Assembly: GCF_016744175.1 (NCBI RefSeq)
Contig: NZ_JADGEV010000016.1
Span: forward strand, 1-64,000
DNA: 64,000 nt
Direction: 5' to 3'
DNA from: Neptunomonas sp.
GTDB taxonomy: Bacteria > Pseudomonadota > Gammaproteobacteria > Pseudomonadales > Balneatricaceae
The notes below the pieces were generated by a model, which saw only the letters and a list, made by a program, of their open reading frames with translations, had not been told where the DNA came from and did no database searches. Shown here piece after piece: positions 17,611 through 28,773 of this stretch (positions are counted from its first letter, which is position 1; each line of letters begins with the position of its first letter). The translations under genes were made by a program, and so were the position numbers.

Positions 17611-18324
17611 TTAACGATGAATACTCTCAACCTCTTGAGGCGTTAAATTACGACTCTCTCCAGGTAGCAAGGTCGAGTCCAGTGATAAACACCCAATAGA
17701 CATACGGTGCAGCTGTAACACAGGATTACGAAACCTACCAAACATACGCTTAATCTGATGGTAACGCCCTTCCGTCAAGTTCACGTGGGCGACATACTCG
17801 GAGATTATTTCAAGTTTAGCGGGTTCCGTTGTAATGTCTTCATAGGAGAAGTACATTCCTTGAGCGAATGCCTCTATATAGGGCTCTGCAAGGCTATTTT
17901 TCAAAGTAACTTTATAAGACTTTGTTACCTTACTCTCTGGTGATGTTAGTTGACGGGACCAACGACCATCATTAGTTAATAACAGCAAACCCGAAGTATT
18001 CAAATCTAAGCGTCCTACTATATGCAGCGTCGCTTTATCTGGCCTTTCAAGCAGGTCAATTACTGTACGATGCAGATCATCCTTAGTAGCACTGACTACA
18101 CCAACGGGTTTATGCAACATAATGTAAACAGGTTTATTCACCTGTAATACTCGCTGATTATCTAAAACGATATGTGAAAATTCATCGATAGACAATCCAA
18201 TATCAGCTGCTGTCACACCATCAACCACGACTCGATTTTTGGCGAGCATGAGTCTTACATCTTTACGCTTAACACCTAAGTGATTGCTTAAAAAACGATC
18301 CAACCGACCACGTTTAGACTGCAT
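17611..18324 (-). CDS. rsuA: 16S rRNA pseudouridine(516) synthase RsuA
   Basis: 237 residues. N-terminal S4 RNA-binding domain (RLDRFLSNHLGVKRKDVRLML) and the RsuA/RluB-type catalytic motif GRLDLNTSGLLLLTNDG, with Asp107 as the nucleophile; the LTEGRYHQIKRMFG block closes the active site. Length fits RsuA (about 231) rather than RluB or RluE. Divergent from the FadR-type regulator gene, sharing a 99-base upstream region. Confidence 0.9.
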   Translation of the reverse strand: MQSKRGRLDRFLSNHLGVKRKDVRLMLAKNRVVVDGVTAADIGLSIDEFSHIVLDNQRVLQVNKPVYIMLHKPVGVVSATKDDLHRTVIDLLERPDKATLHIVGRLDLNTSGLLLLTNDGRWSRQLTSPESKVTKSYKVTLKNSLAEPYIEAFAQGMYFSYEDITTEPAKLEIISEYVAHVNLTEGRYHQIKRMFGRFRNPVLQLHRMSIGCLSLDSTLLPGESRNLTPQEVESIHR

Positions 18325-18396
18325 TACTGAATTTCCATAATCATTTGCATGCCCATAGTTTCTAGACTGACTTTAGAATTTAACAAAAAACCGAAT

Positions 18397-18413
18397 CTGT
18401 GAAATACTCACAG
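18397..18413. promoter_or_regulatory. Likely operator of the FadR-type regulator
   Basis: Perfect inverted repeat CTGTGA-AATAC-TCACAG, with a further copy of the half-site (GTGAGTA) at 18424-18430 overlapping the regulator start codon. It lies just upstream of the regulator gene, suggesting autorepression. The 5-base spacer is one shorter than the CRP consensus. Confidence 0.55.
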
Positions 18414-18423
18414 TCTGTTTTTT

Positions 18424-19167
18424 GTGAGTAATTATAGTGTGAAGTCTATAGAATTTGAGCCCGTCAGCCAGCAAAGTCTGTCTCGTCAGATTGCAGATCA
18501 AATCCGCCAAGCTATTATTGATGGCTCTTTAGCTGCTGATGATCGTTTACCCACAGAGGATGAGCTTGCTGCTCGTTTCAGCGTTTCACGCCCCACTATT
18601 CGTGAGGCACTTAAGCGCTTAGCCGCTCAAAATCTAGTGCGCTCCAAACGCGGCCCCACTGGCGGCACCTTTGTTAACCGTCCTAGCGTTAGTGACTTAA
18701 GTGATTCCTTAGCTGGAGCCACTACTCTTTTGATGGGGTTAAACGCGTTCTCATTAGACGAAATAACACAAACTCGCCTTGAGCTTGAAACTATCTGCTG
18801 CAAACTAGCAGCCCAAAACCGTTCAGAACAAGATTTGAATGCATTAAGTAATGAACTAAAAATCCAAGCAAACCCAGCCACCTCTGCAGAACAATTTTGT
18901 GCTTCAGATGTTAATTTTCACCGTTTAATCGCAAACGCAACCGGCAACCGCATGCTAGCATTTGTAATGCACACCGTTATTGAAGCATTACAGCCGGTGG
19001 CTAACATGGTGGCGCATCATTACCGGGAAAAAGCCATCATATATAACCAACACGAAAGGCTGCTTGAAGCATTGTCTAATCAAGACACTGAACTATCTAT
19101 TAAGATTCTTTCTGAACAAGTGAATTACTTGAGCCAACAACATAGCGCCGCACAAGCCAACAAGTAA
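18424..19167 (+). CDS. GntR-type transcriptional regulator, FadR subfamily
   Basis: About 247 residues. Winged helix-turn-helix at about 15-85 (QIADQIRQAIIDGSLAADDR, LAARFSVSRPTIREALKRLA) and an all-helical FCD ligand domain at about 105-230 with the metal-site histidines (DVNFHRLIANATGN ... VAHHYREKA). It probably senses a small carboxylate. No catabolic operon adjoins it, so the target is unknown; rsuA is divergent. The GTG at 18424 is the first start; GTG 18439 is an alternative. Neither has a strong ribosome site. Confidence 0.88.
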   Translation: MSNYSVKSIEFEPVSQQSLSRQIADQIRQAIIDGSLAADDRLPTEDELAARFSVSRPTIREALKRLAAQNLVRSKRGPTGGTFVNRPSVSDLSDSLAGATTLLMGLNAFSLDEITQTRLELETICCKLAAQNRSEQDLNALSNELKIQANPATSAEQFCASDVNFHRLIANATGNRMLAFVMHTVIEALQPVANMVAHHYREKAIIYNQHERLLEALSNQDTELSIKILSEQVNYLSQQHSAAQANK

Positions 19168-19311
19168 TCTGACAGCCAAATCGTGCTAAACAAAAACTAA
19201 ATGCATGTTATCTTGTCTGATAATTCACTCTGGTTAATAGGTTTTAGCACGAGTTTCTATTATCCTAGAGAAAAATTAATATCTAACGTGATTATGCAGT
19301 GAGGACTAACT

Positions 19312-19839
19312 GTGGAAGAAAGTAATATTTGGATCATCGGTGTTGTAGCGCTCGTTATTGGTGCATTAATTGGCTTCCTTATGGGACGCGCAGGTGATAA
19401 CTCAAATGAACAAGAAAAACTAGAAGATGCCAAACAAGAGCTAGAAGACTACAAAACCAAAGTCGCTGGTCACTTTGAGGAAACAGCTGATCTTGTAAAT
19501 AAAATGACTGAATCTTACCGTGGTGTATATCAACACCTAGCAACAGGCGCACAAGCCCTATGTGATGCGGATACAGCGCGCTCTATTGAATCAAGCATGA
19601 CACCTCAATTGACGGCTCAGGCTGAAGTAGAAGTTGAGAGTTCTGAACCAAGCACTGACAGCGATGCCGGTAACGATAATGAAACGCTGTCTGCTGTTGA
19701 ACCACCACGAGATTATGCACCAAAGCAACCAGATGAAGAAGGCACACTATCTGAATCATATGGTCTAAAAGACGACACCGAAGATGCAAGCCAAGCAGAG
19801 CCGGACCCATCGTCTGAAGAGGCAACTAAAACAGCATAA
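19312..19839 (+). CDS. zapG: YhcB/ZapG family inner-membrane protein (DUF1043)
   Basis: 175 residues from a GTG preceded by GAGGA. One membrane helix at about 5-24 (IWIIGVVALVIGALIGFLMG), then a coiled coil (KLEDAKQELEDYKTKVAGHFEETADLVNKM is split here as about 33-60) and the family block YRGVYQHLATGAQALC, with a long acidic, low-complexity tail from about 105. Known to take part in cell-envelope growth and division in E. coli. It commonly precedes degQ/degS-type protease genes; here nif3 lies between it and algW. Confidence 0.9.
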   Translation: MEESNIWIIGVVALVIGALIGFLMGRAGDNSNEQEKLEDAKQELEDYKTKVAGHFEETADLVNKMTESYRGVYQHLATGAQALCDADTARSIESSMTPQLTAQAEVEVESSEPSTDSDAGNDNETLSAVEPPRDYAPKQPDEEGTLSESYGLKDDTEDASQAEPDPSSEEATKTA

Positions 19840-19849
19840 TTTCTGTTTT

Positions 19850-19876
19850 AAAAAAGCCTCCATGTGAGGCTTTTTT
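19850..19876. terminator. Bidirectional terminator between zapG and the Nif3 gene
   Basis: Stem AAAAAAGCCTC / GAGGCTTTTTT with a 5-nt loop, giving T-runs for both convergent genes. Confidence 0.88.
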
Positions 19877-19899
19877 ATTTTTTCAAGGCCATGTAGTGC

Positions 19900-20661
19900 C
19901 TATACAGGGTTGTCTATTTCAATATAGTCGTGCTCGATACCAAAATGTGCAGCTAAATGTTCACCCAACGCTTGCACACCATATCGCTCAGTTGCATGAT
20001 GCCCCGCAGCGAAATAATCGATTCCCGCTTCACGTGCGATATGAACTGTCTGCTCAGAGATCTCGCCTGAAACATAAGCATCAACACCTTCTTCAAGTGC
20101 TTTTTCAATGTACCCTTGCGCGCCTCCTGTGCACCACGCTATCTTCTTAATGGGTCGGGTAATACCTTGAATATGCTGTACTGACCTGCCCAATACTTGT
20201 GCAAACTCAGTAGACATTTGCTGAGCCGTTTGCGGTTCTTGTAACTCGCCAACCATACCAATTGCACACCCCAACTCACCATCAAGGCCTGATAAAATTT
20301 TCCAGTTCATTTTTTTTGCCAATTGAGCATTATTTCCTAACTGAGGGTGTGCATCCAAAGGTAAATGAAAGGCTAAAAGACTAATATCATTTTTTAGCAA
20401 GGTACTCAGCCGGCGCTTCTTTATTCCAATAACTTTTTCGTTTTCGCCTTTCCAAAAATAGCCATGATGAACCAGTATAAGATCAGCTTTGATAGCTACA
20501 GCAGCATCCAACAATGCTTGAGAAGCGGTGACACCTGAAACAATTCTTTTTACTTTTGGTTTGCCTTCAACTTGTAAGCCATTGGGACAATAATCTTTAA
20601 ACAAACCTACACTTAACAAATCTTCACAATAATTAACCAATTCAGGCAATAAAACAGACAT
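19900..20661 (-). CDS. Nif3-like dinuclear metal-centre protein (YbgI family)
   Basis: 253 residues. Metal-binding histidines in VHHGYFWKG near 65 and AFHLPLDAHP near 100, and in the C-terminal AAGHHATERYGVQALGEHL. The length matches E. coli YbgI (247); GTP cyclohydrolase I type 2 is an old name for this family, without proof. It forms a hexameric ring with a two-metal site per subunit; the cellular role is not settled. Divergent from algW with a 92-base gap. Confidence 0.92.
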   Translation of the reverse strand: MSVLLPELVNYCEDLLSVGLFKDYCPNGLQVEGKPKVKRIVSGVTASQALLDAAVAIKADLILVHHGYFWKGENEKVIGIKKRRLSTLLKNDISLLAFHLPLDAHPQLGNNAQLAKKMNWKILSGLDGELGCAIGMVGELQEPQTAQQMSTEFAQVLGRSVQHIQGITRPIKKIAWCTGGAQGYIEKALEEGVDAYVSGEISEQTVHIAREAGIDYFAAGHHATERYGVQALGEHLAAHFGIEHDYIEIDNPV

Positions 20662-20753
20662 ATAATAAGATCCTCATTAGCAACCATCTGGTACAAATCG
20701 TATAATTCTACGATGAGATTTTGTTTTCACCAGCATTTCTGGGATTTATTTTA

Positions 20754-21902
20754 ATGCGTAAACTCAGCTTTCTTGGTTGGCCAATAATTACAGGAGTGCT
20801 CATAGCTATTATCCTGTTGCAGTTTTTCCCCCAACTACTTGCGCCACCAATTACCACTGTAGAGATCAGAGAGACCCCACTACCGGTCCATGTACCGGGA
20901 AAAAGCGGACCAGTATCCTATTCTGATGCAGTGGAAAAAGCAGCCCCAGCCGTTGTAAATATCTACACTCGAACAATTATTGAAAAACAGCAACATCCTG
21001 TTATCGAAGACCCTTTATTCAAAAGGTTTTATGAGCTCGGTGATATGCCACAACGTGAGCGAATACAATCTAGCCTAGGATCTGGAGTCATCCTAAATGC
21101 TCAAGGCTATATTATTACTAACAATCATGTCATCGCAAATGCAGACAGTATTGTTATCGCACTGAAAGATGGACGTGAAGCAGCAGCAGAGATCATAGGC
21201 ACAGATCCTGAAACGGATATAGCGATACTCAAAACTGATATGGATAACTTACCAAGCGTAACACTGTCTCCTTCAGATACGTTACGTGTAGGGGATGTTG
21301 TACTCGCCATTGGCAACCCATTTGGCGTAGGCCAAACGGTAACAATGGGTATTGTCAGTGCAACAGGACGAAACAGTTTAGGGCTAAACACCTATGAAGA
21401 TTTCTTACAAACCGACGCTGCTATTAACCCAGGAAACTCCGGCGGCGCTTTAGTCGATGCTCACGGTAATCTGATTGGCATCAACTCTGCCATTTTCTCA
21501 AAGTCAGGTGGGTCCCAAGGAATAGGCTTTGCTATCCCTTCAAATCTGGCTAAAAAAGTAATGACCGACCTTATTACACAAGGCAGGGTCGTGCGTGGTT
21601 GGATGGGCGTAGAAATTCAAGAATTAACACCCAGTCTTGCTGAGTCTTTTGGCTTAAAAGAGATGAATGGCTTAATTGTTGCCGGAATTTATCGTGATGG
21701 CCCAGCACATAAAGCAGGCTTACAACCCGGTGATGTCATGCTCTTGTTAAATGGTAACCCTGTCGAAGGGCGTCGCTCGATGATTGGAATTGCTGACTTC
21801 ACTCCCGGAGAACCTTTACTCATCGAGTATTTACGAGAGGGAAAACGTCTAACTGCGGAGGTCACCGTAGGAGAGCGACCGCTTACACGCCCTAGCTCTT
21901 AA
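20754..21902 (+). CDS. algW: Periplasmic site-1 serine protease AlgW/DegS
   Basis: 382 residues. An N-terminal membrane anchor (about 7-28), a trypsin-like domain with His125 (NNHVIAN), Asp155 (PETDIAIL) and Ser229 (NPGNSGGAL), and one PDZ domain (about 275-370, MGVEIQEL ... AGLQPGDVMLLLNG). One PDZ and an anchor mark the DegS/AlgW class rather than DegP. Such proteases cut the anti-sigma factor (RseA/MucA) when misfolded porin C-termini bind the PDZ, releasing sigma-E. The ATG at 20754 has GGGA upstream; TTG 20721 would add 11 residues. Confidence 0.93.
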   Translation: MRKLSFLGWPIITGVLIAIILLQFFPQLLAPPITTVEIRETPLPVHVPGKSGPVSYSDAVEKAAPAVVNIYTRTIIEKQQHPVIEDPLFKRFYELGDMPQRERIQSSLGSGVILNAQGYIITNNHVIANADSIVIALKDGREAAAEIIGTDPETDIAILKTDMDNLPSVTLSPSDTLRVGDVVLAIGNPFGVGQTVTMGIVSATGRNSLGLNTYEDFLQTDAAINPGNSGGALVDAHGNLIGINSAIFSKSGGSQGIGFAIPSNLAKKVMTDLITQGRVVRGWMGVEIQELTPSLAESFGLKEMNGLIVAGIYRDGPAHKAGLQPGDVMLLLNGNPVEGRRSMIGIADFTPGEPLLIEYLREGKRLTAEVTVGERPLTRPSS

Positions 21903-21911
21903 AACTCCATT

Positions 21912-21952
21912 CATATAAAAAAAGGCCTCAATCAGAGGCCTTTTTTTATATG
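21912..21952. terminator. Strong bidirectional terminator between algW and hisD
   Basis: An 18-bp perfect stem (CATATAAAAAAAGGCCTC with its reverse complement) around a 5-nt loop, with A/T runs on both flanks, between convergent genes. Confidence 0.92.
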
Positions 21953-21964
21953 AAATATACTTAA

Positions 21965-23272
21965 TCAGTCTTTTATCCGATACTCTGCTGAACGAGCATG
22001 CGCCGTAAGCCCTTCACCTCTAGCTAGCACCGAAGCAACGCTTCCAATATCGGATGCTCCCTCTGCTGAAAACATAATCAGAGAAGATCGTTTCTGAAAA
22101 TCATATACACCCAAAGGTGATGAGAACCTAGCTGTACCAGACGTTGGTAAAACATGGTTGGGACCTGCGCAATAATCACCCAATGCTTCTGCGGTATGAC
22201 GCCCCATAAAAATAGCTCCCGCATGACGTACCAACGGTAGTAGAGTTTCAGGTTCTTCCACTGAAAGCTCTAAATGCTCTGGCGCTATACGATTACTTAT
22301 CTCAATCGCTTGCTCCATATCGTTTACTAAAATAAGGGCTGCGCGATTCCGCAATGAGACTTCAATAATCTCCTTACGCTCCATTGTAGGTAATAACTTA
22401 CGAATACTAGCTTCAACTTTTTCGATAAAGCCTGCATCAGGAGTGACCAAGATAGGCTGAGCATCTTCATCATGTTCTGCTTGTGAGAAAAGATCCATAG
22501 CAACCCAGTCAGGGTCGGTTAAACCATCGCAGACAACCAGTATTTCAGAGGGGCCAGCAATCATATCAATACCAACGGCACCAAAAACTGCACGCTTAGC
22601 AGTTGCCACAAAAATATTACCCGGCCCGACTATTTTATCTACTTTAGGCACTGTTTCAGTACCATAAGCCATGGCAGCGACTGCTTGTGCCCCACCAATA
22701 GTGAAAACTCGATCAACTCCCGCTAAAGAGGCTGCGGCCAATACTAGCTGATTCAATTCTCCGCGAGGCGTTGGCACAACCATAATGATCTCAGCAACAC
22801 CTGCTACTTTTGCAGGAATAGCATTCATTAAAACCGATGAAGGGTAAGCCGCCTTTCCGCCCGGGACATATAAGCCAACCCGATCCAGTGGTGTCACCTT
22901 TTGGCCCAGCATAGTGCCGTCATCTTCAGTATATTGCCACGAATCTGTTTTTTGCTTTTCGTGATAATGACTAATACGCTGCGCCGCTTTTTCAAGCGCC
23001 GTGCGTTGTTGCTGTGGAAGCCCGTTTAATGCTTCAGATAGTTGCTCAGAACTAAGCTCTAACTCTTGCATGGATGTTGCAGAAGTTAAATCAAAGCGGT
23101 TGGTATAAGCAACAACGGCCTCATCCCCCTGTTGCCTAACCTCTAACAAGATATCATCAACAATCTTATTCACTTTTGCATCAGAAACACTCTCCCATGC
23201 AAGAAGCTTTTCTAATTGAAAATCAAAGTCTTCCTGAGTGCTACTTAAACGAGTAATTGATAGCTCAGACAT
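21965..23272 (-). CDS. hisD: Histidinol dehydrogenase
   Basis: 435 residues. Oxidises L-histidinol to histidine, two NAD steps. Signatures: [20 protein letters not shown], the zinc-site region [18 protein letters not shown], and [20 protein letters not shown] near the C-terminus. A GGGAGGGG ribosome site precedes the ATG, and the start is 3 bases from the hisG stop. Unlike Pseudomonas there is no hisC between hisD and algW, so histidinol-phosphate aminotransferase must be encoded elsewhere. Confidence 0.96.
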   Translation of the reverse strand: MSELSITRLSSTQEDFDFQLEKLLAWESVSDAKVNKIVDDILLEVRQQGDEAVVAYTNRFDLTSATSMQELELSSEQLSEALNGLPQQQRTALEKAAQRISHYHEKQKTDSWQYTEDDGTMLGQKVTPLDRVGLYVPGGKAAYPSSVLMNAIPAKVAGVAEIIMVVPTPRGELNQLVLAAASLAGVDRVFTIGGAQAVAAMAYGTETVPKVDKIVGPGNIFVATAKRAVFGAVGIDMIAGPSEILVVCDGLTDPDWVAMDLFSQAEHDEDAQPILVTPDAGFIEKVEASIRKLLPTMERKEIIEVSLRNRAALILVNDMEQAIEISNRIAPEHLELSVEEPETLLPLVRHAGAIFMGRHTAEALGDYCAGPNHVLPTSGTARFSSPLGVYDFQKRSSLIMFSAEGASDIGSVASVLARGEGLTAHARSAEYRIKD

Positions 23273-23275
23273 TAG

Positions 23276-23935
23276 CTACCCCTCCCTTCTATTCACAACG
23301 GCTTCAGACATCATTTCTATAATAGGCTGGATTTGTTTATGCTTCATTTTTAATGCCGGTTGCCCGACGACCAAACGTGAACTGATATTAGCGATAAAAT
23401 CCATCGGCTCCAAGCCATTCGCACGTAAGGTATTACCCGTATCGACAATATCAACGATGCGATCCGCCAAACCCATAATTGGAGCCAGCTCCATTGCCCC
23501 ATACAATTTAACGATATCAACCTGACAACCCTGCTGTGCGAAGTACTGCTTAGCAATATTCACAAACTTGGTGGCTATGCGCATGCGTCCTTCAACAGGA
23601 AGCGCGTCGGTAAGTCCTGCTACCATAAGCTTGCATTTGGCAATTTCTAAATCCAGAGGCTCATAGAGACCCTTGCCTCCATGTTCCATTAGGACATCTT
23701 TACCCGCAATACCCATATCCGCACCACCGTACTCAACATACGTAGGTACATCAGTAGCCCGTATCACAACAAATTTAATATTGTCATGGTTCGTGTCGAA
23801 AATCAGCTTACGACTTTTAAAGATATTCTCAGCCGGAATTATATTCGCTGCTTCCAACAAGGGCAGCGTTTCTTCAAGGATACGACCTTTAGACAGCGCA
23901 ATCGTAAGCTGTTGCTTCTTCATCATTTTGTTCAC
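23276..23935 (-). CDS. hisG: ATP phosphoribosyltransferase, short form HisG
   Basis: 219 residues from GTG 23935 (ATG 23926 also possible). First enzyme of histidine synthesis, joining ATP and PRPP. The PRPP loop [11 protein letters not shown] and the N-terminal [19 protein letters not shown] are clear. About 215-220 residues without the C-terminal regulatory domain marks the short form, which needs HisZ, not present in this window. The start codon touches the murA stop, so murA-hisG-hisD are translated as one operon. Confidence 0.95.
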   Translation of the reverse strand: MNKMMKKQQLTIALSKGRILEETLPLLEAANIIPAENIFKSRKLIFDTNHDNIKFVVIRATDVPTYVEYGGADMGIAGKDVLMEHGGKGLYEPLDLEIAKCKLMVAGLTDALPVEGRMRIATKFVNIAKQYFAQQGCQVDIVKLYGAMELAPIMGLADRIVDIVDTGNTLRANGLEPMDFIANISSRLVVGQPALKMKHKQIQPIIEMMSEAVVNRREG

Positions 23936-25198
<1,263 letters not shown>

Positions 25199-25219
25199 TC
25201 AAAAAATTCCAACCGTTGG

Positions 25220-25462
25220 TTAGCTCTGCAGCGCAGTCCACTGCTCAGGAGTGTAAGTTTTAATAGTGAGAGCATGAATTGTGCCATTGGCTATATGCTC
25301 ATTAAGACACTGATATACCAACTGTTGTTTTTTAACTGGCATTAAACCAGCAAATTTTTCATTGATGACGGTAACTTCGAAGGAACAGCCTTCTCCTCCA
25401 GTAATCACCTGCGAGCCTTGCAGCTGCGATTCAATAATTTGTTTTACATCTTCAGCGTTCAT
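25220..25462 (-). CDS. ibaG: BolA-family protein IbaG
   Basis: 80 residues. BolA fold with the conserved VTVINEKFAGLMPVKKQQLVYQ block and the C-terminal IHALTIKTYTPEQW. IbaG partners with monothiol glutaredoxins in iron-sulfur handling. Its place right before murA and after the mla genes is the conserved one in E. coli (yrbA) and Pseudomonas. Confidence 0.94.
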   Translation of the reverse strand: MNAEDVKQIIESQLQGSQVITGGEGCSFEVTVINEKFAGLMPVKKQQLVYQCLNEHIANGTIHALTIKTYTPEQWTALQS

Positions 25463-25546
25463 GAGGCGCTCCGGGGAAAGTTACGTTTACAATTGAGGTG
25501 CGCAATGATAACGAATTAACACTTAAAAGGCGAAGTTAATACCTGA

Positions 25547-25876
25547 TTAACTCTTCATAGAAGAGTGCGCAATCACTTTCAAATCGACAAGATCTGCGAT
25601 CGATATCATATCCTTAGGCAAATTCACAAACGTCACTTGTTTTTGTTGCTTTTTTGCAAGCCGCAAAAAACATAAACACAGTGATAATGATGAACTATCT
25701 ACCTTTTGAACATTCGAAAAATCTAGTATGCAATCTCCAACTGAAGCAGAGATTGCTGTCTCGACCGCTTTACGAACACCATCGATATAAGGAAAAATCA
25801 AATCGCCAGTCAGTTCGATTCTACTTTGTTCTTGGTTTGATGTGATGCTCAATGGCGAGATTTCCTTTTGATCCAT
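25547..25876 (-). CDS. mlaB: STAS domain protein MlaB
   Basis: 109 residues from the ATG at 25876. STAS domain that binds the MlaF ATPase and stabilises the MlaFEB complex. The core shows ELTGDLIFPYIDGVRKAVE and ILDFSNVQKVDSSSLSLCL, the usual STAS loop with the Asp-Ser pair. The ATG lies 6 bases after the mlaC stop, with GAG in mlaC as part of the ribosome site. Confidence 0.9.
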   Translation of the reverse strand: MDQKEISPLSITSNQEQSRIELTGDLIFPYIDGVRKAVETAISASVGDCILDFSNVQKVDSSSLSLCLCFLRLAKKQQKQVTFVNLPKDMISIADLVDLKVIAHSSMKS

Positions 25877-25882
25877 CACAAA

Positions 25883-26512
25883 TCAGCTCTTTTTCGGCTT
25901 ATCATCAATTTGAGCTTCCCAAGAATTTACAACACGACCTACATCATAACGAGAGCGTTGCATCATTTCTGCAAATTGATTCTGGAAAGTAATCCTTAAA
26001 TTAATACCGTTAAGCATAACGTTGACCAATTTCCATTGCCCATCCGCTTTGACCATATAATTCACTAAGGTGTAGCCAACGCCTGCTTTAGAGGTAACGT
26101 TAACAGATACTATTTGCTTACTATCGACAGGACTAACGCTGTTAGTAGCAATTAAATCATACTCTTCAACATCAAATTCAAGCAGTGACTTTGCATAGGT
26201 TTTTATTAAGGTCTGCTTAAAAACAACTGCAAACTTTTCACGCTGAGCATGGTTAGCTTGACGATAATACTTACCCATCACCCACTTAGATATGTATTCA
26301 AAATCCACATCCCTATCAACTATCGTTTCAATATCGTGTGTTACTGATTCAATATCAACGGGTCGTTCCAAACGATGCTCATCGATGACAACAATCATGT
26401 CTTCTATTGTTTGGCGAACTTTAACACTTGCCTCCTGCCAGGTGGCCTGAGCAATAACTGGCTGCATAGCCAAACTCATTCCAAGCAAAAAGGTTACAAA
26501 AAAGCGTTTCAT
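25883..26512 (-). CDS. mlaC: Periplasmic phospholipid-binding protein MlaC
   Basis: 209 residues. Signal peptide to about residue 22 (MKRFFVTFLLGMSLAMQP then IAQA), then the MlaC fold with FEYISKWVMGKYYRQANHAQ and TLVNYMVKADGQWKLVNVML. Ferries phospholipid between the outer-membrane MlaA-porin complex and MlaFEDB. No mlaA in the window. Confidence 0.94.
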   Translation of the reverse strand: MKRFFVTFLLGMSLAMQPVIAQATWQEASVKVRQTIEDMIVVIDEHRLERPVDIESVTHDIETIVDRDVDFEYISKWVMGKYYRQANHAQREKFAVVFKQTLIKTYAKSLLEFDVEEYDLIATNSVSPVDSKQIVSVNVTSKAGVGYTLVNYMVKADGQWKLVNVMLNGINLRITFQNQFAEMMQRSRYDVGRVVNSWEAQIDDKPKKS

Positions 26513-26526
26513 TAAGATAACCTCTT

Positions 26527-26985
26527 TTAGTTACTTACTTTATTAAAAAGAAACTTCCCAATCAGGTCTTCAAGCACTAATGCTGATTGAGTGTCATCGA
26601 TATAATCTCCATCTTTCAGATTGTCATCTTCAAAACCGACAGAGATACCTATGTACTGCTCTCCTAACAATCCAGCTGTTAGAATTTTGGCTGAACTATC
26701 AATTGATAAATAATCAATTTCAGAATAAATATCTAGAGATACTAGCGCAACCAGCCGCTGAGTATCTATCTTAATACTTTTAACCTGCCCAATCTGAACA
26801 CCAGAAAGCGTCACCTTCGCACGAGATGTCAAACCACCAATATTCTCAAATCGGGCATGCACAGTATAATCACCATGTCTATCAGATAGCTTTAGACCAC
26901 TCACGTTCAAAGCCAAACCTAATAATGCCAAAATACCGAGCACCATAAAGAAGCCGACCATGATTTCTATCCATCGTGTACGCAT
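26527..26985 (-). CDS. mlaD: MCE-domain lipid shuttle protein MlaD
   Basis: 152 residues. One N-terminal membrane helix (IMVGFFMVLGILALLGLALN) and a single MCE domain (about 39-115, YTVHARFENIGGLTSRAKVT). MlaD hexamers sit on MlaE and pass phospholipid between MlaC and the membrane. The ATG is 3 bases from the mlaE stop. Confidence 0.94.
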   Translation of the reverse strand: MRTRWIEIMVGFFMVLGILALLGLALNVSGLKLSDRHGDYTVHARFENIGGLTSRAKVTLSGVQIGQVKSIKIDTQRLVALVSLDIYSEIDYLSIDSSAKILTAGLLGEQYIGISVGFEDDNLKDGDYIDDTQSALVLEDLIGKFLFNKVSN

Positions 26986-26988
26986 TTC

Positions 26989-27771
26989 TTATAAATCTCC
27001 AAACATCAATGCGGTTAAAATAAAGTCCAGTGCTAAAACAGCTAAAGACGAATAAACAACTGTACGTGTCGTTGCTTGGCTAATACCTTCAGAAGTCGGC
27101 ACGCAATCATAACCCTGAAAAACAGCTATCCACGTTACTACGATCCCAAATACAACAGCCTTGATCACCCCATTTAAAACATCACCTGTAAAACTTACAG
27201 AATTTTGCATATTCGACCAGAACGACCCCTCAAAGATCCCAAGCCACTCAACACTGACTAAAGCACCGCCCCAAATTCCAACCATCGCAAAAATAATTGC
27301 AAGTATAGGCATAGATATAAACCCAGCCCACAACCTAGGAGCTACGATACGACGTAGAGGATCGACACCAATCATTTCTAGGCTCGACAACTGCTCTGTC
27401 GCCTTCATCAAACCAATCTCGGCTGTTAATGCTGAACCAGCACGCCCAGCAAATAATAAAGCAGTAACGACAGGTGCCAATTCTCTTACCAGACTCAGCG
27501 CAACCATCTGGCCAACCGCTTGCTCAGACCCATAATCAACCAGAATCGTGTACCCTTGCAAACCCAGCACCATGCCAATAAAAAGACCCGACACTATAAT
27601 AATAACGAGAGATAACACACCTATAAAATAAATTTGTTTCAGCAGCAAAGGAAACATAACAAAAGGGGCTGGCTTTGCCACTAATGACTGCCACACCACG
27701 CCTCCTGAACGCCCAATACCTGCCAAACGATCAAGTACCGAACGACCTAATAGAGCAAACTGATTAAGCAT
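26989..27771 (-). CDS. mlaE: MlaE permease
   Basis: 260 residues, five to six membrane segments, with the family block [20 protein letters not shown] and [19 protein letters not shown], the coupling region to MlaF. Overlaps the mlaF stop by one base (TAATG type), so the two are translated as a unit. Confidence 0.95.
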   Translation of the reverse strand: MLNQFALLGRSVLDRLAGIGRSGGVVWQSLVAKPAPFVMFPLLLKQIYFIGVLSLVIIIVSGLFIGMVLGLQGYTILVDYGSEQAVGQMVALSLVRELAPVVTALLFAGRAGSALTAEIGLMKATEQLSSLEMIGVDPLRRIVAPRLWAGFISMPILAIIFAMVGIWGGALVSVEWLGIFEGSFWSNMQNSVSFTGDVLNGVIKAVVFGIVVTWIAVFQGYDCVPTSEGISQATTRTVVYSSLAVLALDFILTALMFGDL

Positions 27772-28592
27772 TACCGCTCCTCTGTAAAATATAGGTCTTC
27801 TAATACATCATCGTCGGAAAAATGAAATGGCACAGGCCCATCCGGCAAGCCTTGCATAAACTGTTTAACCTGTTCTGTCTGATTGCTCAGCAATTCCTGT
27901 GGTGAACCAGATGCAATCACCTCACCATCCGACAACAGAAATATATTGTCAGCAATACTCATTGTCTCTTGAATATCATGCGAAACAATTATGCTAGTAT
28001 GACCCAGTGCTTCGTTTATCTGACGAATTAGCTTAACAAGCACCCCTTTAGCTATAGGGTCTTGACCTGTAAAAGGTTCATCATACATAACAATGTCAGG
28101 ATCTAATGCGATAGCTCTAGCTAAAGCGACTCTCCTTGCCATCCCTCCAGATAGTTCACTGGGCATTAGATCTCTAGCTCCGCGTAACCCAACAGCCTGC
28201 AATTTCAATAAAACAATATCGCGCACCATGTCATCAGGCAGCTTTGTATGGACCTTTATAGGAAAAGCCACATTTTCATAGACACTCATATCAGTGAAAA
28301 GTGCACCACTTTGAAATAACATTCCCATACGTTCACGCAAAGTAAATAGTTGTTGGCGTGAAATACCGTGGACATCTAACCCATCAATTTCTATATGGCC
28401 ACCATCTGGACGCAACTGACCACCGATCAACTTGAGCAGCGTCGTCTTACCTGTCCCTGACGGCCCCATAATGGCGGTTATTTTCCCACGAGGAATTTTC
28501 ATATCCACATGACGGAAAATTTGACGAGTGCCTCGACTAAAGCTCAAAGCGCTGATATCAATAATTGATTCTGGACTGTTATTCACCGACAT
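27771..28592 (-). CDS. mlaF: MlaF ATPase of the phospholipid transport system
   Basis: 273 residues. Walker [10 protein letters not shown] at 43-51, signature [14 protein letters not shown], Walker [14 protein letters not shown] and the H-loop VSHDI. It powers lipid movement by MlaE. First gene of the mlaFEDCB-ibaG-murA-hisGD block, divergent from the calcium exchanger gene across about 180 bases, where the promoters must lie. Confidence 0.96.
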   Translation of the reverse strand: MSVNNSPESIIDISALSFSRGTRQIFRHVDMKIPRGKITAIMGPSGTGKTTLLKLIGGQLRPDGGHIEIDGLDVHGISRQQLFTLRERMGMLFQSGALFTDMSVYENVAFPIKVHTKLPDDMVRDIVLLKLQAVGLRGARDLMPSELSGGMARRVALARAIALDPDIVMYDEPFTGQDPIAKGVLVKLIRQINEALGHTSIIVSHDIQETMSIADNIFLLSDGEVIASGSPQELLSNQTEQVKQFMQGLPDGPVPFHFSDDDVLEDLYFTEER

Positions 28593-28773
28593 ATTCTATA
28601 GCCTTGTTCCCTACTATTTAGAGGAGGGTTAGTGACCCATTAATCCATATAGAAATACAGCGGCGCACTATACCACTGCCTGCACAAAACATGAACAGAT
28701 CTTCCTTTTAACTTGCACCATTTTTTGGTTCTGATTTAATAAGCCGTTTTAACAGTCGGGCACAATAAACCCT

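Noticed and set aside
18397-18413. CRP site
   Set aside because: The half-sites match TGTGA/TCACA but the spacer is 5, not 6, and a third half-site overlaps the regulator start.
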